The translations under genes and the position numbers were made by a program. The notes below the pieces were generated by a model. That model was not told where the DNA came from and searched no databases. It saw nothing but the letters and a program-made list of their open reading frames with translations. Shown here piece after piece: positions 26,399 through 35,293 of a stretch of 64,000 nucleotides of DNA (within the stretch, counting starts at the first letter, position 1; each line of letters begins with the position of its first letter). The stretch is from positions 7,897-71,896 of the forward strand of contig CAZFMX010000004.1 in the NCBI GenBank assembly GCA_964520425.1, written 5' to 3'. Source of the DNA: JAFGFY01 sp964520425. Its GTDB lineage: Bacteria > Desulfobacterota > DSM-4660 > Desulfatiglandales > HGW-15.

Positions 26399-27418
26399 TT
26401 GACCGAGGCCATAGATTATTCAACCGCGATTGGCATGACGTCCACCATCCCGGTCGAGATCGTCCTTGCAGCGGGATACACACCCATAGACCTCAACAAC
26501 ACCTTTGTCACTTCAGATGAATCAGAAAAACTCCTTGGCCGGGCGGAATCCGCGGGTTTTGCCCATAACATCTGCGCGTGGATCAAAGGTATCTATTCTG
26601 CCGTCATGCATCATGGTGTGAAGAGGGTGATCGCCGTCACCGGAGGGGACTGCAGCAATACCTTGGCCCTGGCGGAAGTTCTCAGCCGAAGGGGGATCGA
26701 GATCATTCCCTTTGATTACCCCCTGAAACGAGACAGAGCATCCCTCATGGAACAGATGGAGAAGCTGAGGGAGACGCTCTCAGCCGCCTGGCCTGATATC
26801 TGTGATACAAAAAGACGTTTGGACAGTATCCGCAAAAAGCTGACAGATCTGGACAGACTCACATTCCATGATAACGTGGTTAGCGGTTTTGAAAATCACC
26901 TTTTTCTGGTGAGTAGTTCGGATTTCAATTCTGATCCCGACCTCTATGAGAGAGAGCTTGATGAGTTTCTCGAGAAAGCCAGAACCAGGGAACCGAAGAA
27001 GGAAAAGGTCAGACTAGGATACCTGGGTGTTCCTCCCATCTTCAGCGACCTCTTTGACCGTGTGGAGTCACTTGGCGGCAGGGTAGTCTTTAACGAGATC
27101 CAGAGGCAGTTCAGTATGCCATACGGTTGCGAGGATTTGACAGAGCAATATCTTAAGTACACCTATCCGTATGATATGCAGGGAAGAATAGAGGATATTC
27201 AGAGGGCTGTCGAGGAGAGGCGGTTGGACGGACTCATTCATTACACCCAGACGTTTTGTTTTAGACAGATCTACGATATTATCCTGAGGGAAACCCTTTC
27301 CATTCCCATTCTTACTATAGAGGGGGACAGACCCGGTCCCCTGGACAGCCGCACGGCCCTACGTATTGAGACCTTCATTGACATGTTGGTCTCCAGTATC
27401 GTGTCTCAAAAGAACTAG
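26399..27418 (+). CDS. 2-hydroxyacyl-CoA dehydratase (HgdB/FldB-type) subunit homologue
   Basis: The 339-residue protein matches the 2-hydroxyacyl-CoA dehydratase D-component family (IGMTSTIPVEIVLAAGYTPIDLNN at the start, CxW in ICAWIKG, and VTGGDCSN). Cysteines at these positions (C in ICAW, GGDCSN, YGCEDL) could bind a 4Fe-4S cluster. A TTG at 26399 gives a normal N-terminus, although it removes almost all spacing to the previous stop. No second subunit or ATPase activator is adjacent, so it may belong to the stand-alone members related to benzoyl-CoA reductase proteins rather than a classical dehydratase. Confidence 0.8.
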   Translation: MTEAIDYSTAIGMTSTIPVEIVLAAGYTPIDLNNTFVTSDESEKLLGRAESAGFAHNICAWIKGIYSAVMHHGVKRVIAVTGGDCSNTLALAEVLSRRGIEIIPFDYPLKRDRASLMEQMEKLRETLSAAWPDICDTKRRLDSIRKKLTDLDRLTFHDNVVSGFENHLFLVSSSDFNSDPDLYERELDEFLEKARTREPKKEKVRLGYLGVPPIFSDLFDRVESLGGRVVFNEIQRQFSMPYGCEDLTEQYLKYTYPYDMQGRIEDIQRAVEERRLDGLIHYTQTFCFRQIYDIILRETLSIPILTIEGDRPGPLDSRTALRIETFIDMLVSSIVSQKN

Positions 27419-27747
27419 TCTATACTTTAGCAAAGATGAAGACTCAGTTTCTCAGATCTAACAAGATCCCAATCTGGAATCATAGACCTATCCTAACCAC
27501 CAAAAGGGAGGGCATAATTATTTCCTGGAATTTTGCACCTGAATCATAATATCCCTAATAAGGGCAAAAAGCGTCAATATCAACATATGTGCATATCTTT
27601 ATATGATATTTATAGTGTTGATATGATGGGAGATAACGATGTTCTTGAATTTTCTACTTCTTTCTTGTAAAATAAGAAAATAAGTAATTTCTTGGGAAAA
27701 AGGATCAAAACCCTAATAAAATATGTTATGAGAAATACAAATTTACT
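27419..27747. other. AT-rich intergenic stretch before the cassette region
   Basis: Base composition turns strongly AT-rich here. An imperfect palindrome (ATCAACATATG...GTTGAT, about 27577-27622) is visible. I see no gene, no attI site and no integrase. Confidence 0.4.
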
Positions 27748-28059
27748 ATGGAAAACACATCTGGCCAAGGTAAGCAGGCAATAATACCAGAAGAGATTAA
27801 AGGATGGAGTTGGGGAGCATTTTTGTTAGGTTGGCTGTGGGGATTATTTAATGATACCTATATTGCTCTTCTTACCCTAATACCTTTTGCTGGATTTATA
27901 ATGGCTATTATTTTAGGTGTAAAAGGTAACGAGTGGGCATGGCGCAATAAGCACTGGGAAAATATTGAGCATTTCAAGCGAGCTCAAAATAAATGGGCAA
28001 TTGGAGGATGGTTTATTTACGGAATCTTAATTCTTGGAATTATTTGTCTCTTTCTGTAA
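27748..28059 (+). CDS. Small membrane protein, cassette-type
   Basis: The 103-residue protein begins with a soluble segment, then IKGWSWGAFLLGWLWGLFNDTYIALLTLIPFAGFIMAIILGVKG as two close hydrophobic segments, an amphipathic stretch WAWRNKHWENIEHFKRAQ, and a third membrane helix. This Trp-rich pattern occurs in a family of small membrane proteins of unknown function. It is AT-rich compared with its neighbours and lies just before an attC-like site, so it is probably the first cassette gene. Confidence 0.75.
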   Translation: MENTSGQGKQAIIPEEIKGWSWGAFLLGWLWGLFNDTYIALLTLIPFAGFIMAIILGVKGNEWAWRNKHWENIEHFKRAQNKWAIGGWFIYGILILGIICLFL

Positions 28060-28078
28060 AAAGGCCAAATAAAACTCA

Positions 28079-28153
28079 TAACAACTGGCTCAACAAAGGA
28101 CTTGCTGTAAACGCTTGCGCGTTTCCATCAAGCCTGTTAGCCAGACGTTGTGA
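28079..28153 (+). repeat. attC-like integron recombination site 1
   Basis: The R'' box TAACAAC (28079-28085) and R' box GTTGTGA (28147-28153) are complementary with one mismatch. L'' TGGCTCAAC and L' GTTAGCCA pair with one extra C on the L'' side, the extrahelical base expected of attC. The centre holds a hairpin GTAAACGC/GCGTTTCC. The 75-bp length is within the attC range. Confidence 0.7.
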
Positions 28154-28179
28154 AAATAGAAGGAGTAAATCATTAAGGT

Positions 28180-28437
28180 ATGGCAAAACTTGGAACAGAA
28201 AAGAGACCTGTGGTTGTAAGAGTTCAAAACCAAAAACGAGCTGAAGAAATAGCTTCCATATTTTCTGAACATAACTGGAAATATATAATGGGGATTGAAC
28301 CGGACAAACCAGAAGACATTTCCGATCTTGAAAGGCTTCTTGATCCACCAGCTCCAATCAAGGCAGGAAATAAAATAGGCAGAAACGATCCATGTCCCTG
28401 TGGCAGTGGTAAAAAATATAAAAAATGCTGCGGATAG
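28180..28437 (+). CDS. SEC-C metal-binding motif protein
   Basis: The 85-residue protein ends in a SEC-C motif (NDPCPCGSGKKYKKCCG), which binds zinc with three Cys and one His or Cys, as in the SecA C-terminus. The N-terminal half (VVVRVQNQKRAEEIASIFSEHNWKY) matches the small PBPRA1643-type SWIM/SEC-C family. AAGGAG lies upstream of the ATG. It sits exactly between two attC-like sites and so forms a complete gene cassette. Function unknown. Confidence 0.88.
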   Translation: MAKLGTEKRPVVVRVQNQKRAEEIASIFSEHNWKYIMGIEPDKPEDISDLERLLDPPAPIKAGNKIGRNDPCPCGSGKKYKKCCG

Positions 28438-28455
28438 CCTTTAAATAAAGAATTT

Positions 28456-28587
28456 TCACAACAGTGCAGTCAAGAGCGACCGGGCTATTTTTTCGCCTTT
28501 TTTAATGGACTGGTGGTAAGCAACCTTTCTAGCTATCAAGGAGTGTGCTGACTTGCACCGCCCGGCCACTTACTGCTGGCGATAGAT
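28456..28587 (+). repeat. attC-like integron recombination site 2
   Basis: The R'' box TCACAAC (28456-28462) is the exact complement of R' of site 1. L'' GCAGTCAAG pairs with L' CTTACTGC, again with one extra C on the L'' side. The R' box GATAGAT (28581-28587) deviates from GTTRRRY at one base. CCGGGC and GCCCGG extend the stem. The site may be partly decayed. Confidence 0.6.
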
Positions 28588-28604
28588 CTCAGGATCGGAT
28601 TACA

Positions 28605-28946
28605 ATGGATAGGAAAAAAGTAGCTTCTACCCTTGAGAGATGTTGGTCAATACACACGAGTTCGAAATGGGAGCAAGACAATCCTGCAAAAGGGCAGTGC
28701 CCAGTTACAGCTTTGGTAATTCAGGATAGCTTTGGTGGCCGACTTCTCAGAACAAGGATCGATGGTCAATGGCACTTCTATAATGAAGTTGATGGAGTCA
28801 TAAGCGATTTTACGGACAGTCAATTTGCGGAACCTATAGAATATGAGAATCAACCGGCGAGCCGTAAAGAGGCATTTGCGGAGACTAACCAAGAACAGTA
28901 CACTCATCTAAGCCGGAAATTTTCAGCCGCCTGGACAGGCGATTGA
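28605..28946 (+). CDS. YunG-family protein
   Basis: The 113-residue protein starts at the ATG at 28605. It has the YunG pattern: LERCWSIHTSSKWEQDNPAKGQCPVTALVIQDSFGG, then WHFYNEVDGVISDFTDSQF. Members are common in mobile cassettes and have unknown function; the conserved Cys and His suggest a transglutaminase- or papain-like fold, which is only inference. It begins 17 bp after attC site 2. No attC site is visible downstream, so this cassette appears to have lost its end. Confidence 0.85.
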   Translation: MDRKKVASTLERCWSIHTSSKWEQDNPAKGQCPVTALVIQDSFGGRLLRTRIDGQWHFYNEVDGVISDFTDSQFAEPIEYENQPASRKEAFAETNQEQYTHLSRKFSAAWTGD

Positions 28947-28990
28947 GAGTTCGGTCGTAGAGGAGGTTCTAATGAAAAGAGAGAATAAAG

Positions 28991-29218
28991 ATGAAAACAA
29001 GAGTGCACAAATGGACAATCATCGCTGTTACCTACATCATAATGCTGGTATCTGGTTGTGCATGGTCTATTGGCGATAAGGGACATGAATGCCCAACACA
29101 ACCTATTCAACCCACCCTGGGGCAAGAACTAATAGACCTTAAGATGGCGAAGGATCAAGGCGTCATCACCGACGAGGAATATCAGGATAAGAAAAGGAAG
29201 CTAATGGAGAATCAGTAG
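28991..29218 (+). CDS. Small lipoprotein with SHOCT-like C-terminus
   Basis: The 75-residue protein has a signal peptide with a lipobox-like VSGC (Cys23) and ends in LKMAKDQGVITDEEYQDKKRKLM, a short SHOCT-type helical hairpin. It is probably anchored in a membrane. It lies 44 bp after the YunG-like gene. The function is unknown. Confidence 0.75.
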   Translation: MKTRVHKWTIIAVTYIIMLVSGCAWSIGDKGHECPTQPIQPTLGQELIDLKMAKDQGVITDEEYQDKKRKLMENQ

Positions 29219-29349
29219 TCTCTATACCGATAAAAATGGAGAAGTCCGTAAAGACGAAAATGACTCATGGAAGGAGGGAATAGCGAAGCTGTTGAAAGGA
29301 TTGTTTTTAACAGTTTTATCCATTTTTAGTGGAGGTGTGTGAGTTACGG

Positions 29350-30957
29350 CTAGTATTCATTGAGTTGTTCTTTGACCTGACGAAGTAGTTCTATAGGCAG
29401 GTCAGACTTAAGGCATTTCTTGAGTTCATATTCGGCGGCATGAGTATTTCCCTGTTTTTTATAGATTTGGGCCCTAAGAAAGCTGGCCTTTCCATAACGA
29501 GAATTCAACTCGGATGCCTTCTGTGCATAACGCAGAGCCTCCTCATAGCGGGACATTGAAAAACAGACTTCACCTATGGCACAGAAAATATCGGGAAATG
29601 AAATGCCCTCACGAATAATCGATTCCCCCTGCTCTAGGGCTTCTTGAAATTTGCCTTGCTCCTTGAGGACTACAAAGAGGTTTATGCGGGCATTCATATA
29701 CTTGGGATTTATACTGACTGCCTTTCTGAATTCCTCGACCGCCTCTTCTGCTCGATTGAGTTTTATCAGAATGCTGCCAAGGGTATTGTACAAGTCAGGG
29801 TATTGGGGGTTTTCATCTATACAGTCTTTGACAACGGGAATGAGCATTTCACAAAGAGATGTATCCTTATCTGAGAGATGCTCTATAATGAGATGGATAT
29901 CTGAAAAATCAGGGTTAATTTTGATGTCTCTGAAGAAATGCTCAATCGTCTCCCCAATGGTTTCGTCCTTACCGAACAATTGGCCTATGGCCTTTGAAAG
30001 CGCATCCCCGGAGGATAAAGGAGCATTAATCATCTCCTTTACGATATCAACTGCCGTCTGAAGACTCTTACTCTCGGGGTCCAGCCTACTCGCTGCCTCA
30101 AACTCTTCTAGACCCTCGCTTAAGTTTCCCATCTGGCAAAGAAGCACACCGAGCTTTATTCTTGCATCCAGATATGAAGGATTGATTTGAAGAGCTCTTC
30201 TGAGCGAATCAACGGCCGCATCCAAATCGTCAAGTCTGGAATAGACTATCGCAGAAAAATAGTGCATATCCGCATAGGCGGGAAACCTTTTGATTACCGT
30301 GTTTAACTGCTCCAAGGCCTCGTCAAAATGACTCAAATAGGCCTCTGTAATAGCCAGTTTTTTTTGTGCCTCGATATACTCAGGATTGATTCTCAGTGCT
30401 TCACGAAACGCTTTACTGGCTTCGGAAGGTTTCCCCTGCCCAAGAAACGTAAGCCCTAGTCTAAAATAGACATCCGCGAAGTTCGGGTTTTCAAGGAGAA
30501 TATCCTCAAAGATTTTCGCGGCCTTTTCCCACATGCCCAAATTATGAAGAGCAACACCTAATTTCAGTTTGGTTGGAAGATGGGAAGAGTCAATCTCGAG
30601 GATATTATTGAACACTTCGACGGCGCCTGCAAAGTCACCGAGGTTATTAAGACAGACTCCGATCAGGGTAGACAGTTCCACATGCTCCGGATTGTACTTA
30701 AGGGCTGCTCGAAACTCTTCCAAAGCGTCTGAATAATTTCCAGTTGCGAAGAGGAGGACTCCCAGGTTGCGATGAGCCTGTCCACAGTATACACGAGCCA
30801 GGTTGTGGTGAACGCTGCCCGGAGAGGGTTTCTTCTTGAGGGTATCCTCAAAGAGTTCAATAGCCTCTGAATACATGTGGCTGTTGTAGAGTTCCATGGC
30901 CTTACTGTAACTGTCTTCACTGGCAAATGACATGAGACGTTTGACGAATTTCATCAT
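29350..30957 (-). CDS. TPR-repeat protein of the polysaccharide locus
   Basis: The 535-residue protein is made almost entirely of tetratricopeptide repeats (about 13 units; typical units are AEEAVEEFRKAVSINPKYMNA and LDAAVDSLRRALQINPSYLDA). TPR arrays bind other proteins. No signal peptide is obvious, so it is probably cytoplasmic or peripheral. The start overlaps the end of the upstream sugar transferase by 4 bp, so it is co-transcribed with the initiating enzyme. Long TPR proteins (PrsT-like) accompany exopolysaccharide and PEP-CTERM loci, and this one may scaffold the complex. Confidence 0.88.
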   Translation of the reverse strand: MMKFVKRLMSFASEDSYSKAMELYNSHMYSEAIELFEDTLKKKPSPGSVHHNLARVYCGQAHRNLGVLLFATGNYSDALEEFRAALKYNPEHVELSTLIGVCLNNLGDFAGAVEVFNNILEIDSSHLPTKLKLGVALHNLGMWEKAAKIFEDILLENPNFADVYFRLGLTFLGQGKPSEASKAFREALRINPEYIEAQKKLAITEAYLSHFDEALEQLNTVIKRFPAYADMHYFSAIVYSRLDDLDAAVDSLRRALQINPSYLDARIKLGVLLCQMGNLSEGLEEFEAASRLDPESKSLQTAVDIVKEMINAPLSSGDALSKAIGQLFGKDETIGETIEHFFRDIKINPDFSDIHLIIEHLSDKDTSLCEMLIPVVKDCIDENPQYPDLYNTLGSILIKLNRAEEAVEEFRKAVSINPKYMNARINLFVVLKEQGKFQEALEQGESIIREGISFPDIFCAIGEVCFSMSRYEEALRYAQKASELNSRYGKASFLRAQIYKKQGNTHAAEYELKKCLKSDLPIELLRQVKEQLNEY

Positions 30958-32393
30958 TGTGCTCCTCTAGAAGAAAGGACAGCGGAAATGGTCATTATGA
31001 GGATTTTCAAATCAAGGATTAATGACCAGTTGTCAATATACTGCATATCGAGTTTCATCCATTCATTGAACTTGAGTTCACTCCTGCCGCTGACTTGCCA
31101 AAAACAGGTTATACCGGGGACTACGGAGAGTCGTTTACGCTCCCATCTCTGATACTGCAATACCTCTTTGAATATGGGAGGGCGAGGCCCCACGAGACTC
31201 ATGTCGCCTTTCAGAACATTGAGAAGCTGTGGAAGCTCATCCAGACTCATTCTCCTCAGGATCTTGCCGATTCGGGTAATGCGAGGGTCGTCCTTCATCT
31301 TAAAGGCAGGACCGTCCACTTCATTCAGAGACACTAGACTTTCCAGTCTGTCTTCAGCGTCATGAACCATGGATCGGAATTTATACATGATGAAACGCCG
31401 GCCATTCTTACCGATCCTTTCCTGACGGAAAAGCGCCGGCCCTTGTGAATCCTTTTTTATGAGAACCGGGATAATCACCCATAGAGGAAGACTCAGAAGA
31501 ATGAAAAAAGCCGATACGAGGAAATCAATAAGACGTTTCAATAAGGCTTGTCTCGGGGAACGGCGTATGGATCTGATCAAAAAAAAGTGATTATCATCGA
31601 TAGTCTCTTTTATATGTCCCCCGAGTATGTTTCTTATTTCGGGTGAGATAAAAGCAAAGTCAAGTCCCATTGTATCACAATGGCGGGCAAGCCGATGGAT
31701 TTGGTCCGCTTCCCAAGATCCATCAGCCAGAAGGGCAATATCCACAATATGCTTTTCAAGGATCGAATCCAGCTCTTTGACTCTACCAAGAATCGGAAGA
31801 CCATGAACCGTCCCTTCATGTGCCGAGTCGTTGTCCACCAAGATTCCAATAGCCTTAACCCATCGACTATTCGGAACCTCTCCGGTCTTGAAAACCTTAT
31901 CGTTTGTTCCGATGATCAGGACATGCTTTATGAATTCACTTGGGTTTCGGTTACGCCCGGAAAAAAATTGGCATAATCTGCCAAAGGCCAAGAAGATCCA
32001 TAGGATGACGAAGAATGTAATCAGAAAGCAGGTTATATTTTCTGAATACCCGTATAAAAAGGTAAAAACAGACGTGATCATCCACGAAAAGAGACAGGAT
32101 ATTCCGGTTCGGAGGATGATTGCCTTTACCCCTTGAAAACCAGCAGGACGCAGGCTTCCAAAGAGATTTAAAAAGAGAAGGGAACAGATCAATAGGAATG
32201 GCAGGAGAAGGATATAGTCATTCCACGCGGAGGAGAGGTCATGACTCAGGGAGGGCCCCATCGTATTCTGGATCGACAGTAGATCCATGATGGACAAAGA
32301 AAGGGGTGCGCTAATGAGATAGGCAAAAAGCACGGACAGGAGATCAAAGATGAGAAAGACTTGAAAAAGATATTTTTCCTGTTCTTTAAGCAT
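30954..32393 (-). CDS. Initiating polyprenyl-phosphate sugar-phosphate transferase (WbaP/WcaJ type)
   Basis: The 479-residue protein has about four N-terminal membrane helices, a central CoA-binding-like domain (HVLIIGTNDK near 170), another membrane segment near 280, and the C-terminal bacterial sugar transferase domain with RQERIGKNGRRFIMYKFRSM, DELPQLLNVLKGDMSLVGPRPP and PGITCFWQVSGRS. It moves a sugar-1-phosphate from a UDP-sugar to undecaprenyl phosphate, the first step of exopolysaccharide synthesis. It is coupled to the TPR gene and transcribed away from most of the pathway genes. Confidence 0.94.
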   Translation of the reverse strand: MLKEQEKYLFQVFLIFDLLSVLFAYLISAPLSLSIMDLLSIQNTMGPSLSHDLSSAWNDYILLLPFLLICSLLFLNLFGSLRPAGFQGVKAIILRTGISCLFSWMITSVFTFLYGYSENITCFLITFFVILWIFLAFGRLCQFFSGRNRNPSEFIKHVLIIGTNDKVFKTGEVPNSRWVKAIGILVDNDSAHEGTVHGLPILGRVKELDSILEKHIVDIALLADGSWEADQIHRLARHCDTMGLDFAFISPEIRNILGGHIKETIDDNHFFLIRSIRRSPRQALLKRLIDFLVSAFFILLSLPLWVIIPVLIKKDSQGPALFRQERIGKNGRRFIMYKFRSMVHDAEDRLESLVSLNEVDGPAFKMKDDPRITRIGKILRRMSLDELPQLLNVLKGDMSLVGPRPPIFKEVLQYQRWERKRLSVVPGITCFWQVSGRSELKFNEWMKLDMQYIDNWSLILDLKILIMTISAVLSSRGAQ

Positions 32394-32409
32394 GGAACTC
32401 CCATCTAAC

Positions 32410-32610
32410 TAGTGCCCATCCATAAACGGCCTTTTTGGCCAATCTTCCGCCGTCGCTACAGCTATGGCGGGACAGGCTGCGTCACCCTTTAGATTGTAAT
32501 CCTCGAAATACTCTATTGTATTGATGCCCGTCCCGATGTCAATCGGGAGGGTTTCAATCTTCGCCTTCCTTGACCTTGACCAAAAATTCTCGTTTCTGGA
32601 TTGGCACTGA
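32410..32610. repeat. Palindromic intergenic element, family 2, copy A
   Basis: Outer arms AGTGCCCATCCATAAACG (32411-32428) and CGTTTCTGGATTGGCACT (32591-32608) pair with few mismatches. Inner arms GATTGTAATCC and GGGTTTCAATC pair, and CCCGATGTCAATCGGG forms a hairpin. CCTCGAAATACT and CGCCTTCCTTGACCTTGA are shared with copy B. About 40 bp near 32450-32500 are absent from copy B. Nothing else is visible in the gap. Confidence 0.75.
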
Positions 32611-32674
32611 CTAAGTTACGTGGAATTTACCAGTCTGAGGTTCTTTTAGCCTATCCGATATTTGGGTGATACCG

Positions 32675-33757
32675 TCAAACAGCTTCCTTCACGAGACGAA
32701 AACCAATGAAATCACTCTTTGATTGAGGCGACCAGTATAACCTTGCTGCTGATCGACAGTTCTTTGCGTTGGCAAACCATGACCCACCACGTATCACGCG
32801 GCCGGGCCCTGGCCATGACATAAGAGGGTCTATGCTCTTTTCAGAAGAATAAGGCCTAAACCAGTCCTGACACCATTCAAAGACGTTGCCGTGCATGTCA
32901 TACAGGCCCCACTCATTGGCATTCTTTAAGGCCACGGGATGCGTTCGGCGATTCGCGTTTCCACAGTACCAGCCTACAGCATCAAGACTAAGGTCGTGGC
33001 CGCAGAAAAGCTCCATGATCATTCCTTCGGGAGAAGACTCCATAGAACCTGCACGGCAGGCATATTCCCACTCAGCCTCCGTAGGGAGACGATAAACGGC
33101 TTGAGTCGTGCGGTTAAGGGTTTTGATGAAGTCCAGACAGTCATGCCATGTGACATTTTCCACAGGACATTCATCGCCTCCTTCAGTGATGAACTTCGAA
33201 GGGTTGGTTCCCATTACAGATTTCCATTGGGTTTGCGTAACAGGTGTTTTTTGCATATAGAAACCCTTGGTTAAGGTGACTTCATGCAGCACTTCTCCAT
33301 TGTCTCGTCCCACTTCATATTCGGCGCTGCCCATGAGAAACGCACCGGGATGAATAGAGACAAAGGCATTTTCAAATAGAGATGCCGAATCCTCTGAACG
33401 TGCTTCTTCAAAGGCCGGTTCTTCTCTCGCTTCTATGGTCGAAATGGAATCCGGTGAATCTTCGACTTCCGATTTTGAGACCTTTATAATATCAGGTGGC
33501 AAAGGCTCTGTGACGGGCGAATCAGCCGGAATGATGTTTGCCTCGAAAGGAAAAGGTTCTACCTCTTCCTGCTCTGAGACCTTTAAAATCCCAGGTGGCG
33601 AAGGCTCTCTGACGGGTGAATCAGCCGGTATGGTGCTTACCTCAACAGGAGCAGGTTCAGCCTCTTCCGTGGTCTGAACGGATTTCAGGTCCATTTCCCT
33701 TAATGCCGAAAAGACCGGAGACTGCCTTTTTTTGCCCTTTCTCAATATTCGGATCAT
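32675..33757 (-). CDS. Formylglycine-generating enzyme (SUMF1)-like protein with repeat-containing N-terminus
   Basis: The 360-residue protein has a C-terminal FGE-sulfatase domain (about 135-360): FLMGSAEYEVGRDNGEVLHEVTL, PVTQTQWKSVMG, YRLPTEAEWEYACRAG, GLYDMHGNVFEWCQDW and RVIRGGSWFANAKNCRSAAR. Many such proteins are not true FGEs, and the active-site cysteine pair is not obvious here. The N-terminal 130 residues are acidic and Pro-rich and contain an internal repeat (IPADSPV-EP-PP-I-KVS, twice). There is no signal peptide. It lies 15 bp downstream of the ExeA-like ATPase gene and is probably in its operon. Confidence 0.85.
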   Translation of the reverse strand: MIRILRKGKKRQSPVFSALREMDLKSVQTTEEAEPAPVEVSTIPADSPVREPSPPGILKVSEQEEVEPFPFEANIIPADSPVTEPLPPDIIKVSKSEVEDSPDSISTIEAREEPAFEEARSEDSASLFENAFVSIHPGAFLMGSAEYEVGRDNGEVLHEVTLTKGFYMQKTPVTQTQWKSVMGTNPSKFITEGGDECPVENVTWHDCLDFIKTLNRTTQAVYRLPTEAEWEYACRAGSMESSPEGMIMELFCGHDLSLDAVGWYCGNANRRTHPVALKNANEWGLYDMHGNVFEWCQDWFRPYSSEKSIDPLMSWPGPGRVIRGGSWFANAKNCRSAARLYWSPQSKSDFIGFRLVKEAV

Positions 33758-33772
33758 AAATTTGCTTTCACT

Positions 33773-35293
33773 CTATGGCCTGTCATATACTGACTTAGGT
33801 TCGATATTCTTTTCACTCCCACCCGCAGAAAGATCCTCGGTTTTGATATCGGGCACAACAGGTTCGTTATTCTCCGAGGTTGCGTCGTTATCCTGGTCGA
33901 TTATCGGCAGCCTCAAGACCTGACCCGCCCAAACTACATCTTGGTCCGTGATCTCCGGATTGGCCTTAAGGATGATTTTCATGGCCGAATAACGGTTCCT
34001 TCCATAATACCGGTCTGCCAATCTCAAAATATGCTCTCCGTATTCTACGACAATCTCTTGATATTTCGTTTCCTCCTTCACTTCTTCGGAATCAAGTGAT
34101 GAGGATATCTCAGAAACAGATTCTTCTTTTGGGATGTCTTTTCGAGTTTTAGAGGAAGAGTCTACATCAGCAATCTTTGGAGAATGCCCCGATTCCTTGA
34201 GAGTGTCCTCCTCACTTTCCATGGATCGCGGCTCGATTTCTTCAATGACTTTCGTTTCCATTTCCATTGGCCCAGGTTCTGGCAGAAGAGCATTAGATGG
34301 AGTTTTAGTCTCGACGGGAGATGGAGGTTCTGTTTGGGCGGTCTTTTCCGTGAAGAATTTGAAATACATCTTAATGCCCATATAGTTCAAAATAACGATA
34401 CATGTAATGATGACAAATATAGATACGAGAGGATTCAAAAACTTTATAGATCTATATGTTTGGGCTTTTGAAGCCTTTGGCGTAAGAAGGATATCGCTTC
34501 GTAGCGTTTCGTATGCTTTATTCAGGATTTTCTTGTTGATCCTGGCCCGTCCTTCGGTTTTGCAGACCAAAAGGGCGTTATCGCAAACTAGGTTAATGAG
34601 GCGGGGGACTCCGTTTGTCAGGCTATAAATCAAGCCTTTGCAACTTGGTTCGAAAATGAGATCAAAGCTGGATCTCACAACCTTTAGCCTAAAGTCGATG
34701 TATCGGATAGTTTCCGAAGGATCCAGAGGGGATAAAAACCGGCTGATATTGATGCGTTGACGAAGCTGGCGCATTTCAGGGCGCTCCAACTTGTGACTCA
34801 GCTCATATTGGCCGACTAACAGAATTTGAAGGAGTTTCTGAGAGGTCTCAATATTGGAAAGCAATCGTATATGTTCGAGATTCTCATCAGACAACAGATG
34901 CGCTTCATCTATGATGAGAACATGTTTTTGTCCCTGGGCCCTTGTTTTCACCAAAACTTCTTTGATTTCACCCGCGAGCGCTAAAGAGCCTTTTGAATGA
35001 TCCTCTATGCCGAGATACCCTGCAACGAAGAGCAGGATTTCGTGATACTCGAATTGGGGATTCGATATCATCATCGGAATCACGGATGAAGGCAGCTTCT
35101 CAAGAAAGCTGTGTACGAGCATGGTTTTCCCGGTTCCGACATCACCGCAGAGGAGTGCAAAAGTCTTGTCTTCTTGAATAAAATAGAAAAGGGCTGAAAG
35201 GACTTCTTCATGATCTTGACTAAGGAAAAGGAAACGCTGATCCAGATTGTTTTCAAAAGGTGAATCCGAAAAGCCGAAGTGGGCGTTAAGCAT
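33773..35293 (-). CDS. ExeA-like AAA ATPase with membrane anchor and LysM-like tail
   Basis: The 506-residue protein has an ExeA/XrtA-associated ATPase domain (1-265) with FGFSDSPFE, Walker A CGDVGTGKT (about 49-57), Walker B LIIDEAHLL and a sensor QILLVGQ. A single membrane helix lies near 285-305 (SIFVIITCIVILNYMGI). An acidic region follows, then a LysM-type peptidoglycan-binding segment (YGEHILRLADRYYG, KANPEITDQDVVWAGQVLRLP) at about 410-465. It would couple ATP hydrolysis in the cytoplasm to a cell-wall-bound domain. Similar ATPases are markers of PEP-CTERM/exosortase exopolysaccharide loci. The last 30 residues appear disordered. Confidence 0.88.
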   Translation of the reverse strand: MLNAHFGFSDSPFENNLDQRFLFLSQDHEEVLSALFYFIQEDKTFALLCGDVGTGKTMLVHSFLEKLPSSVIPMMISNPQFEYHEILLFVAGYLGIEDHSKGSLALAGEIKEVLVKTRAQGQKHVLIIDEAHLLSDENLEHIRLLSNIETSQKLLQILLVGQYELSHKLERPEMRQLRQRINISRFLSPLDPSETIRYIDFRLKVVRSSFDLIFEPSCKGLIYSLTNGVPRLINLVCDNALLVCKTEGRARINKKILNKAYETLRSDILLTPKASKAQTYRSIKFLNPLVSIFVIITCIVILNYMGIKMYFKFFTEKTAQTEPPSPVETKTPSNALLPEPGPMEMETKVIEEIEPRSMESEEDTLKESGHSPKIADVDSSSKTRKDIPKEESVSEISSSLDSEEVKEETKYQEIVVEYGEHILRLADRYYGRNRYSAMKIILKANPEITDQDVVWAGQVLRLPIIDQDNDATSENNEPVVPDIKTEDLSAGGSEKNIEPKSVYDRP

